Source: Akkermansiaceae bacterium
GTDB lineage: Bacteria; Verrucomicrobiota; Verrucomicrobiia; Verrucomicrobiales; Akkermansiaceae
Reading direction: 5' to 3'
Assembly (NCBI GenBank): GCA_023301645.1
Contig: JALZUH010000126.1
Span: 1 to 32,472 of the forward strand
Length of the DNA stretch: 32,472 nt
Each line of letters begins with the position of its first letter. Position 1 is the stretch's first letter. Positions 18,071 to 25,816 of this stretch are shown here, piece after piece. Made by a program: the position numbers and the translations under genes. The notes under the pieces were generated by a model, which was not told where the DNA came from, searched no databases, and worked only from the letters and a program-made list of their open reading frames with translations.

Positions 18071-19339
18071 GTGAATACCATCATCTGTGGCCTCCAATGG
18101 GGCGACGAAGGCAAAGGCAAAATCGTCGACTACCTCACCGAGACCGCTGACGTCGTAGCTAGAGGGCAAGGCGGAAACAACGCCGGTCACACCGTCATCG
18201 CCAACGACATCAAATACGTCCTCCACCTCGTGCCATCTGGCATCCTCTGGGAGGGCAAAACATGTGTTATCGGAAATGGTGTAGTTATGGACCCTGTAGG
18301 ACTCTGCAAGGAAATCACCAATCTCGAAGAAGCTGGCATAGCCGTCCCAGCAGAGAAGCTACTCATCTCAGATCGCGCCCACATCGTTCTCCCCTATCAC
18401 CGTGAGCTTGATGCAGCACGTGAAGCTGCTCTTGGTAAAAACAAGATCGGCACCACCAAGCGTGGCATCGGCCCTACCTACTCTGATAAGGCAAACCGTA
18501 ATGGACTACGTCTCGCCGACCTTCTCGACGAAGCTACAGCCCGCGAGCTCATCAGTATCCGCCTAGCAGATGCGAATGAAACACTCTCCCGCCACGATCT
18601 TCCGACCTTCACCGTCGACCAAGTCTGGGAAGAAATCGCCAGCTCAGTAGAGCGACTTCGCCCACATGTTACCAATACGATCCCTGTGCTTCATGACGCA
18701 TGGAAAAGTGGTAAGACTATCCTCTTTGAAGGTGCTCAAGGTTCATTCCTCGATGTTGACTTCGGCACCTATCCGTTTGTCACCTCATCAAACACCACAT
18801 CAGGTGGCGCATGCACTGGCTCAGGACTCCCTCCAACAGCCATTGATCGTGTCATTGGTGTCTGTAAGGCATACACCACCCGTGTTGGCTCTGGCCCCTT
18901 CATCACAGAAAACGACGAGATTTCAGAATACTTCCACGCACGTGGCATGGAATTCGGCGCCACCACAGGCAGAGCACGCCGTTGCGGCTGGCTCGACATG
19001 GTTCTTATCCGCTACGCATGTATGGTCAATGGTGTTACTGATCTCGCTGTTACCATCGTCGACGGACTCGACGAGCGCGAAAGCATCAAAGTATGTGTCG
19101 CCTACGAGATCGATGGAGAGCGCCACGACTTCCCACCAGCCAATCGTGCTGCATGGGACAAAGCTCAGCCAATCTACGAAGAACTTCCAGGCTGGCAGTC
19201 CGATACGACGGCTGCACGTTCATGGGATGAACTCCCAGCCAACGCCCAAGCTTACCTCAAGCGACTCGGCGAGCTAGCTGGAGCACCGGTCTCCTATGTC
19301 GGCAACGGCCCTAATCGTGAGCAGACGATCGTCGTCTAA
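18071..19339 (+). CDS. purA: Adenylosuccinate synthetase (GTG start)
   Basis: GLQWGDEGKGKIVDYLTETADVVARGQGGNNAGHTV, GIGPTYSDKANRNGLRLADL, FEGAQGSFLDVDFGTYPFVTSSNTT, GVCKAYTTRVGSGPFITE. Confidence 0.97.
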   Translation: MNTIICGLQWGDEGKGKIVDYLTETADVVARGQGGNNAGHTVIANDIKYVLHLVPSGILWEGKTCVIGNGVVMDPVGLCKEITNLEEAGIAVPAEKLLISDRAHIVLPYHRELDAAREAALGKNKIGTTKRGIGPTYSDKANRNGLRLADLLDEATARELISIRLADANETLSRHDLPTFTVDQVWEEIASSVERLRPHVTNTIPVLHDAWKSGKTILFEGAQGSFLDVDFGTYPFVTSSNTTSGGACTGSGLPPTAIDRVIGVCKAYTTRVGSGPFITENDEISEYFHARGMEFGATTGRARRCGWLDMVLIRYACMVNGVTDLAVTIVDGLDERESIKVCVAYEIDGERHDFPPANRAAWDKAQPIYEELPGWQSDTTAARSWDELPANAQAYLKRLGELAGAPVSYVGNGPNREQTIVV

Positions 19340-19382
19340 CCATTTTAAATAACAGGCGACTGATTTCAAAAACAATCAAAAC

Positions 19383-19414
19383 AAAAAGCACTGCTCACCT
19401 AGCAGTGCTTTTTT
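19383..19414 (+). terminator. Rho-independent terminator downstream of purA
   Basis: AAAAAGCACTGCT-cacct-AGCAGTGCTTTTTT perfect hairpin with U-tract. Confidence 0.9.
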
Positions 19415-19555
19415 CGTTCTTGGTATTGGCTCATCTTCCCCACTGTTAGTAAAGGCCTACTAAGATTTGAGCGCGACCTAAGGTAGTGCTTCCATAATAA
19501 GCAATACAGCCAAGGAACACCTGTAGCAGTCATTACTAAGCTAACACCTGTGCAC

Positions 19556-19602
19556 AAAAAACCCATCTCCAATCCGTTTACTAAACAGATCGGCGATGGG
19601 TG
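19556..19602 (-). terminator. Rho-independent terminator for the minus-strand YHS-like gene
   Basis: On the minus strand, ACCCATC...GATGGGT (19561-19567 / 19595-19601) followed by TTTTTT. Confidence 0.75.
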
Positions 19603-19627
19603 TTCGCTTAAAATTAAATGGAAGAAA

Positions 19628-20116
19628 TTACTTCTTCATTTCGTCTTTCATCATGGCCTCTTTCTTCATCATGGCTTCTTTCTGCATTTCAGCCCACTTA
19701 GCATCAGCAGTAGCGATCACAGCAGCTGAGTCAGCATCGAACTTGCCTTGGATCTCAGCATTTGCATTCAAGTAGATCTTACCGTCCACAACTGCGAAGA
19801 ACACAGGATCAGCAGGAGCCTTCTTACCGTGGCTTACACAATAAGCGCAGTAGCCGTCATACTGAGGAAGATACTTCTCAGGGTCCTTATCAAAAACAGC
19901 TTTTATTTCCTCACTAACAAACAGGTAAGTCTTGCCATTCACCTCTGATGAAATTGCCTTATTACCTACGTGTGCTTGACCAGCAGCAATATAACAAACT
20001 GGGCAATACCCATTAAGAGCAATCGTTTTATCCTTCATCATTTTCTCTTCTTCAGCATTCGCGTTTAATCCAAGCGCTAAAGCAGCGACAACCATTACCA
20101 TTTTAATTAATTTCAT
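19628..20116 (-). CDS. Secreted protein with two YHS-like modules and a Met/Lys-rich repeat tail
   Basis: Signal peptide MKLIKMVMVVAALALGLNANA; LNGYCPVCYIAAGQAHVGNKAISSEVNGKTYLFVSEEIKAVFDKDPEKY, then YDGYCAYCVSHGKKAPADPVFFAVVDGKIYLNANAEIQGKFDAD; tail KEAMMKKEAMMKDEMKK. Confidence 0.7.
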   Translation of the reverse strand: MKLIKMVMVVAALALGLNANAEEEKMMKDKTIALNGYCPVCYIAAGQAHVGNKAISSEVNGKTYLFVSEEIKAVFDKDPEKYLPQYDGYCAYCVSHGKKAPADPVFFAVVDGKIYLNANAEIQGKFDADSAAVIATADAKWAEMQKEAMMKKEAMMKDEMKK

Positions 20117-20185
20117 ATTTTTTATTTATATTAGTGTTATAGACGTATCAACTAACAGGAACCCCGAAGTGACATAGCTAAGAGC

Positions 20186-20815
20186 GTGCAGCTAGATTAT
20201 TTATTCCACACCATTTACATTTATTGGTTATTTTGGATCTTCTCCACCTTCATCTATCACGCTATTGATCGCAGCCCCCCTTTTTTGATCCTATGTTCAT
20301 TGCCCATTTCCAGTGGCTACATCGTAGCCTCCCTCAGCCAGAGACGTATCGAGAAAGCTTATGCAACTATAGCGTTTTGGTGTATTCTCATAGGCAGCAT
20401 CCTGCCTGATATAGACATGTTCTATTTCTACCTCATTGATGGTAGGCAGACTAATCATCACCTCTACTATACTCATATCCCCATGGTCTGGGTGTTGCTA
20501 CTAGGAGGCTTATCAGTATTGCTATCCTTGCTAAAGAAAGCCAGATGGGCTCGCGCCTGTATTTATACGATGCTAGGAGTAGGTCTCCATCTGCTACTAG
20601 ACACTCCCGTTGGTGGCATAGCATGGCTCTACCCATTCGATAGAGGTTTGCTGAACTTTATCGACGTTCCTGCTACCCAGTCATGGTGGGTGCTGAGTTT
20701 CGTGCTACACTGGACCTTTATGGTCGAGCTCATCATATGTGCTGTAGCACTTTACTTATGGATTAATAATCGCCGACGCTCGCGAGGCGGTGCCAGATCA
20801 GGTAATAATAACTAA
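20186..20815 (+). CDS. YdjM-like membrane metal-dependent hydrolase
   Basis: GTG start; multi-TM; GSILPDIDMFYFYLIDGRQTNHHLYYTHIP and GLHLLLDTPVGGIAWLYPFDRG match the LexA-binding/YdjM family. Confidence 0.75.
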   Translation: MQLDYLFHTIYIYWLFWIFSTFIYHAIDRSPPFLILCSLPISSGYIVASLSQRRIEKAYATIAFWCILIGSILPDIDMFYFYLIDGRQTNHHLYYTHIPMVWVLLLGGLSVLLSLLKKARWARACIYTMLGVGLHLLLDTPVGGIAWLYPFDRGLLNFIDVPATQSWWVLSFVLHWTFMVELIICAVALYLWINNRRRSRGGARSGNNN

Positions 20816-21071
20816 CGCGCACTGCTTGTCTTCATCCGTTCTGAGGCTGAGGCGTTCGAGGAATTATTTGTGACAAAAGTTCCTCCCTGGCTTTCCTTAT
20901 AAAGGATATGATGTTTTTTTAATATTGCCTTTCGAATTGTTAGTAGCGCTTATATAAAGCACTTGCTTACAATGTGTTGTGAGGTTTTAACCGCTTCACA
21001 ATTACCCTTGGGCTTGTTTGCATCATCTCTTTTTCAACACTCTTCACACCTCTATTACCTTTTATTAATCT

Positions 21072-21764
21072 ATGATGGATATTCCCTTTATGATCATTTC
21101 CGGTCTCGCAATGCTCGCGAGTCGATGGGTTGGCGGCCGCTTGCAGAAGCGCTTCGCTGAGTTTTCCCAGCTACCTATTGCTATGAGTGGGCGCGAGGTT
21201 GCTGAGAAGATGTTGGCAGATCGTAATATATCCGATGTCTCAGTCATTTCTACAGGCGGTCAGCTAACTGACCATTATAACCCTAGAGATAAAACGGTAA
21301 ATCTAAGCTCTGTGGTCTACGAACAGCGCAATATCGCAGCGGCTGCCGTAGCTGCTCATGAGGTGGGTCATGCCGTGCAGCATGCGACTTCCTACCCCTT
21401 TCTGACCATGCGCTCAAAGCTTGTTCCTATGGTCAATATCAGCTCGAAGCTCTCTCGCTGGATCATCATGGCAGGCGTTGCTCTTGCCGCTACTGGAAAC
21501 TATTACGTATTTATGATCGGGATCGCCCTATTTGCGATGACGACTTTATTTACCGTAGTGACCCTTCCGGTTGAGTTCAATGCGAGCAGCCGCGCATTAA
21601 CTTGGCTCGAAGAAACTGGCATATCTGAGCAGTATCAGGGACAGGCCAAAAACGCCCTCTTCTGGGCAGCGATGACTTACACTGTAGCAGCTATTGCTTC
21701 TCTCGGACAGTTGCTCTACTTCATCAGGCGCTTTCTAGCCATGAAGAATCGCCGCAGAATGTAA
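21072..21764 (+). CDS. YugP-like neutral zinc metallopeptidase
   Basis: AAVAAHEVGHAVQHATSYPFLTMRSKLVP (HExGH), LPVEFNASSRALTWLEETG, ALFWAAMTYTVAAIASLGQLLYFI. Confidence 0.9.
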   Translation: MMDIPFMIISGLAMLASRWVGGRLQKRFAEFSQLPIAMSGREVAEKMLADRNISDVSVISTGGQLTDHYNPRDKTVNLSSVVYEQRNIAAAAVAAHEVGHAVQHATSYPFLTMRSKLVPMVNISSKLSRWIIMAGVALAATGNYYVFMIGIALFAMTTLFTVVTLPVEFNASSRALTWLEETGISEQYQGQAKNALFWAAMTYTVAAIASLGQLLYFIRRFLAMKNRRRM

Positions 21765-21786
21765 GGTCAGCATACTCGCTTGTGCT

Positions 21787-21807
21787 ATGACCTCTTTGAG
21801 AGGTCAT
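21787..21807. repeat. Perfect hairpin downstream of the zinc metallopeptidase gene
   Basis: ATGACCTCT-ttg-AGAGGTCAT, 9-bp arms; no U-tract follows, so terminator function is uncertain. Confidence 0.6.
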
Positions 21808-21987
21808 GCTGGGCGTTTGGGTGCTTTCCCTGTCTTTGGGCCTTCTTTACTACGGAGCGTTCTATCGTGCTCCTCAACTCCATAAGAAACCGTGACGCCC
21901 CAAGTTAATTCTGCAGCACCTATGGCAGCCACTAACTGGGTATTGTGCTTATGTAGCTCACGCTAGTGGGTGAGGTGTGAATCACCT

Positions 21988-22518
21988 TTAGTAATAAGGC
22001 TTGAGCAGGAAGTAGCAAATGGGGCCAGTGGCAGCTACGTAGAGCCAGAGTGGAAATACCCATCGTGCCATTTTTCGATGCCTTACTAGGTGATTAGTAT
22101 AGCCTAGTGATAGGGTGGTGAGAATAAATGGCAGGCTCACAGCGGCGAGCACGATGTGACTGAGTAGCAAAGATAGATAAACTGTCTTGGCTGTTCCCTC
22201 TCCTCCGAATCGAACTTCCTCTTGGGTGCCGTGGTAGAGGACGTAGCTGAGCAGGAAGATCGTCGAGAAGACGACGGCGACTCCGATAAAGCGCTTGTGC
22301 AGTGTGATATTGCCTTTTCTCACAGCAGATACTGCGATGATGAGGCTAATGGCTACAATGCTGTTACAAAGGGCGTGTAGTGGTGGGAGCATCGGCAGCT
22401 GCATGCCGATATCGACCTTGTATTGGCGCATTCCTCCGACGAGAGCTAGCACAACGAGCGTGATCACCCATGAGGCGATGATGAGCTTCTTAAGCTTCTT
22501 TTTATCAGGCTGGCTCAT
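21988..22518 (-). CDS. DUF420-family membrane protein
   Basis: 176 aa, multiple TMs: LPPLHALCNSIVAISLIIAVSAVRKGNITLHKRFIGVAVVFSTIFLLSYVLYH, SHIVLAAVSLPFILTTLSLG, HRKMARWVFPLWLYVAATGPICYFLL. Confidence 0.88.
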   Translation of the reverse strand: MSQPDKKKLKKLIIASWVITLVVLALVGGMRQYKVDIGMQLPMLPPLHALCNSIVAISLIIAVSAVRKGNITLHKRFIGVAVVFSTIFLLSYVLYHGTQEEVRFGGEGTAKTVYLSLLLSHIVLAAVSLPFILTTLSLGYTNHLVRHRKMARWVFPLWLYVAATGPICYFLLKPYY

Positions 22519-22530
22519 TACTACGATTGA

Positions 22531-23229
22531 TTACTGAGTTTTGAGGAGTGTTTCTACAGTGAAGTGTAGTTTGTTTTCTTCACCTGTATAGAAGGCGTCG
22601 CCTTTGGCTTTCGCGTTGAATAGGTCGTGGCGCTTTACCATGCCGAGATCACGGTTGAAGATGGCAATCGACATGTCGTGTTCGTAGGTGCCGAGGCGAG
22701 CTGCCTCTTCGGGATTTTCACGCTTCACGATGGTTTGGTATTTGATGACGTCGATCATGTATCGCTTCATCGGCTCAGGATCTCCGGTGAGAAATAGCCA
22801 GTCTGATGTGTCTGCATCAAGTGCATTGGCGTAGGTTTTGAGCTGCTTGGTGCTGTCGTTTTCGGGGTCGACGGTGACGCAGACGACCATGAAGTCAGGA
22901 TCGGCTTTGAACTTTTCGTAGAGGGCCTTTAGTCCTTGGTCATTACGCTCTGCACACATCGGGCAGAAGGCGTAGAATTGGGCAAATGCCCAGACTTTAC
23001 CTTTGAGGTCAGAAATTCTGACTTCTTCGCCGTCTTGGTTGGTGAAGAGGAAGTCTTCTTCGAGCTGAAGCACAGCTTCGAAGTTGGCTTCTTTTTGATA
23101 TTGTGGGGTATCTTTGATCTCAGCTAGCTCATGGTTTTTGCCACGAATGGCAAAGGCGATAAACATGATGAGGGCTGATACCACGATCACAGTGGCGTAG
23201 ATAGTTATTATTTTCTTCGTATCACTCAT
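22531..23229 (-). CDS. SCO1/SenC-like thioredoxin-fold protein with CPMC motif
   Basis: N-terminal TM anchor; DFLFTNQDGEEVRISDLKGKVWAFAQFYAFCPMCAERNDQGLKALYEKF...FMVVCVTVDPENDSTKQLKTYA...YEHDMSIAIFNRDLGMVKR. Confidence 0.82.
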   Translation of the reverse strand: MSDTKKIITIYATVIVVSALIMFIAFAIRGKNHELAEIKDTPQYQKEANFEAVLQLEEDFLFTNQDGEEVRISDLKGKVWAFAQFYAFCPMCAERNDQGLKALYEKFKADPDFMVVCVTVDPENDSTKQLKTYANALDADTSDWLFLTGDPEPMKRYMIDVIKYQTIVKRENPEEAARLGTYEHDMSIAIFNRDLGMVKRHDLFNAKAKGDAFYTGEENKLHFTVETLLKTQ

Positions 23230-23289
23230 GAGTAGTTATGTGGTTGAGTTGGTGGGGCAGCTTTAATGTCTCTTGCTATCGGCTGCTGA

Positions 23290-24087
23290 TTACATGCTAG
23301 CGTCCTGCTTCGGCTGCTCTTTCTTACCTGTGCTGACTTCGGCTAAGACGTAAGAGGTGTTTTTATGCAGTGTGTTTTTAAGGTTTTTTACGGCATTGAT
23401 ATAACGATCAAAACCTTCTTCATCTGCTAGCTCAGGATTTGCAGCGAGGTCTTTGACAGCTTGCTGATGGCTCAGGTGGGCTTCGCGGAAGTCGTAGCGC
23501 TGGCGTAGGTGCATGCCCTGGTCGATGAGGGCTATCTGTGATGGGAACTTCCACTTACCAGCAGGATCACCTTCGGGGCGTGCTGATACGATGCCTAGTC
23601 TGAGCTGATCTTTGATGTATCCGCGTTGTTTTTCGGTTTCACCAGTGGTCAGCACGATGATTTTTTCGGTGTTAATACCGAGTTCTTCGACTGCTTTGGC
23701 GAGCTGCTCAGGGCCTACTCCGAGGTCGACACCTTCTGTGGAGATGAGTGCTAGTCCAACTTGGTCGTTTTCGCGGTAGTGCTCTGCTAGCTCTTTGATC
23801 ATGTCCAGCGCGTGCTTATTCTCACCTGGCTGACTGACACATATAGGGGCCACGAACCATACTTTATTTTCAAATACTGAGAGGCTGGTGACTCTACCCT
23901 CATGGTTCTTAGCTCCTAAGTTTTTAGATAGACGTGCTGAAATGGGCGGTCTTTCTTGATCCATATTGGATTCATGTCTCTTATAGGCCGATAAAACAAT
24001 GATAGCTCCGATAATCATTATTGCGATGAGTGCAAAGATTGTTTTGCGGATTTCAGCGGGATTTCTCTCTCTAGGTTCTAGATCCAT
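23290..24087 (-). CDS. Degenerate SCO-like paralogue lacking the two-Cys metal motif
   Basis: N-terminal TM anchor; LGAKNHEGRVTSLSVFENKVWFVAPICVSQPGENKHALDMIKELAEHY...VGLALISTEGVDLGVGPEQLAKAVEELG...FPSQIALIDQGMHLRQRYDF. Confidence 0.6.
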   Translation of the reverse strand: MDLEPRERNPAEIRKTIFALIAIMIIGAIIVLSAYKRHESNMDQERPPISARLSKNLGAKNHEGRVTSLSVFENKVWFVAPICVSQPGENKHALDMIKELAEHYRENDQVGLALISTEGVDLGVGPEQLAKAVEELGINTEKIIVLTTGETEKQRGYIKDQLRLGIVSARPEGDPAGKWKFPSQIALIDQGMHLRQRYDFREAHLSHQQAVKDLAANPELADEEGFDRYINAVKNLKNTLHKNTSYVLAEVSTGKKEQPKQDASM

Positions 24088-24183
24088 ATCGTTAGGTTAG
24101 GGCAAAAGGTTCAAACAGGGCAAAAATACTGTAAGGCTACTGGGCTGTAGATACGCTTGTTTAGCGAAAATGCAAGCCCCCGA

Positions 24184-25590
24184 TCAGAGAATGACTTCTT
24201 CGTTTTTGTAGGTTCCTCCAGCGATCCACTTGGTCTCTCCAGATTCATTAATAAAGGTGACCTCTCCAACTATTTTGACACCATCGGTGAATCTCACTGG
24301 GCCGCGAAGTGTCAGTTTCTGAGCACTCAGTAGTGAGGGCATGCCAATTCCCTGCAGGCTATCTACAAACTTGTATTCGGCACTGAGGTCAATAACCGGT
24401 GGCTTACCTTCGCGTGATGCTACGAGTGCTATTCTACCATCTGGTGTGTGTGCGTAGGCATCGGATCGGAGGGCGAAGAGGTCGGAGGTCGTCTTTACTG
24501 GCGTGAAGCGTGAGCGTGGCACGCATATAGCTTGTGAACCATTAAAAGACTCGATGGCTGCCCCCATAGCTGTTTCTAGCTGGAAGACTACAGGTGATTC
24601 CTTGTCCCTTGGGTCTACGGTCTTTTGGTTTTTAATCAACGGCAGCGGCACAATCCCGCCTTCTTTCTCAAGTAGCTCTTTGAGATGATCGAGCCTTATC
24701 CAGAGGCTATTGGTATTGAAGAACTGGTGCAGCTTGATGTTTTGGAAGCTGGCCATATCAGATTCGGCTGTCTGCGCGACTTCACGTAGTAGTAGCTGCT
24801 GATCAGTTTTCCTCAGTGCGAGGTGTCCACCCTTTTTATCGGCTGCAGTGCGGCGTGTTACTTCCATGAGGAAGGGTGCTCCGCTTTCTGCGAAGTGCCT
24901 GAGTATACCAGCATGGAGCACGGCACCTAGGTTGTCTGAGTTAGATACAAATGCGTATTTCACACCACCGTCAATGAGTGCGTCTAGCCAACCACTTCCA
25001 AGGAGTGCTGCGTAGAGATCTCCGTGACCTGGCGGGCACCATTCTTGAGCTGGGTTTTTCTCCCACAATACAGGTGCAAGTGTCTCTACGTCGACCTTGG
25101 GGACTTGGTTCTGCATGAGCTCGATATAGCCAGCTCCTGAGAGCTCTTCCCTCTCATAGGTCTCCATATACTCAAGGGTGTCCTCAGAAGTGTTATAGCT
25201 GTTCATCAGCAGGAACCTCACTTTTGCCTGGGTCGACTCACGGAGGTGGATGATTTGCCTCGCAATGATATCAAGGAAGTTGGCATCATCTCTGACAGGC
25301 AGCAGTGTTTTTGACTTCTTGAGTCCCATACTTGTGCCCAAGCCGCCGTTTAGTTTAATAACAACAGTTTTAGCCAAGAGCGACGGGTCGAAGTCTTGAT
25401 CATCGGCGGATAGGTCAGGGATCACTGGTATATCCTCACATGGAATGATGCTCTCCTCTGAGATCATGCCTGTTTCATTACGTGCTAGAGCTTCATAGTT
25501 ATGTCGGAATGACGCAATAGCCTCAGCACTGACACCAGCGTTGATCATCTTTTCCTGAAAGAGGGGGAAGTTATTCAAGTCATTCATCAT
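24184..25590 (-). CDS. UTP--glucose-1-phosphate uridylyltransferase (eukaryotic-type UDPGP family)
   Basis: VVIKLNGGLGTSMGLKKSKTLLPVRDDANFLDIIARQI, WCPPGHGDLYAALLGSGWLDALIDGGVKYAFVSNSDNLGAVL. Likely start MMNDLNNFPLF at 25590; the track's extension to 25788 runs through a palindromic element. Confidence 0.92.
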   Translation of the reverse strand: MMNDLNNFPLFQEKMINAGVSAEAIASFRHNYEALARNETGMISEESIIPCEDIPVIPDLSADDQDFDPSLLAKTVVIKLNGGLGTSMGLKKSKTLLPVRDDANFLDIIARQIIHLRESTQAKVRFLLMNSYNTSEDTLEYMETYEREELSGAGYIELMQNQVPKVDVETLAPVLWEKNPAQEWCPPGHGDLYAALLGSGWLDALIDGGVKYAFVSNSDNLGAVLHAGILRHFAESGAPFLMEVTRRTAADKKGGHLALRKTDQQLLLREVAQTAESDMASFQNIKLHQFFNTNSLWIRLDHLKELLEKEGGIVPLPLIKNQKTVDPRDKESPVVFQLETAMGAAIESFNGSQAICVPRSRFTPVKTTSDLFALRSDAYAHTPDGRIALVASREGKPPVIDLSAEYKFVDSLQGIGMPSLLSAQKLTLRGPVRFTDGVKIVGEVTFINESGETKWIAGGTYKNEEVIL

Positions 25591-25674
25591 TGGCGTATTG
25601 TGAGATTCATATCCTACGAAATCCACCTCCGAATAACGACAACACTGCGAATGATCAACCCTCAATTTAGAAAT

Positions 25675-25746
25675 AGCCCCCCTCGCTATCTTTGTAGACC
25701 ACCTTAACGCACTGAAACTCGTCTCAACTCCTCTTAAAGGGGGGCT
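25675..25746. repeat. Inverted-repeat-bounded intergenic element upstream of dnaX
   Basis: AGCCCCCC (25675-25682) pairs perfectly with GGGGGGCT (25739-25746) across a 56-nt interior; followed on + by TTTTGTATTTTTTTC. Confidence 0.65.
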
Positions 25747-25816
25747 TTTGTATTTTTTTCGATGATTTCTGAATTTCACCATTTCCAAAACGCAGATCTT
25801 AACTAAATTCCCCTGC

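Noticed and set aside
18666-19277. Out-of-frame plus-strand ORF inside purA (203 aa)
   Set aside because: Long but alternate-frame within a clear purA; Ser/His-rich composition typical of frame-shifted translation.
25675-25800. Possible SRP (4.5S) RNA gene upstream of dnaX, as in some bacteria
   Set aside because: No GGAAGGAAGCA-type domain IV consensus on either strand here; only the C-run/G-run closing stem resembles it.
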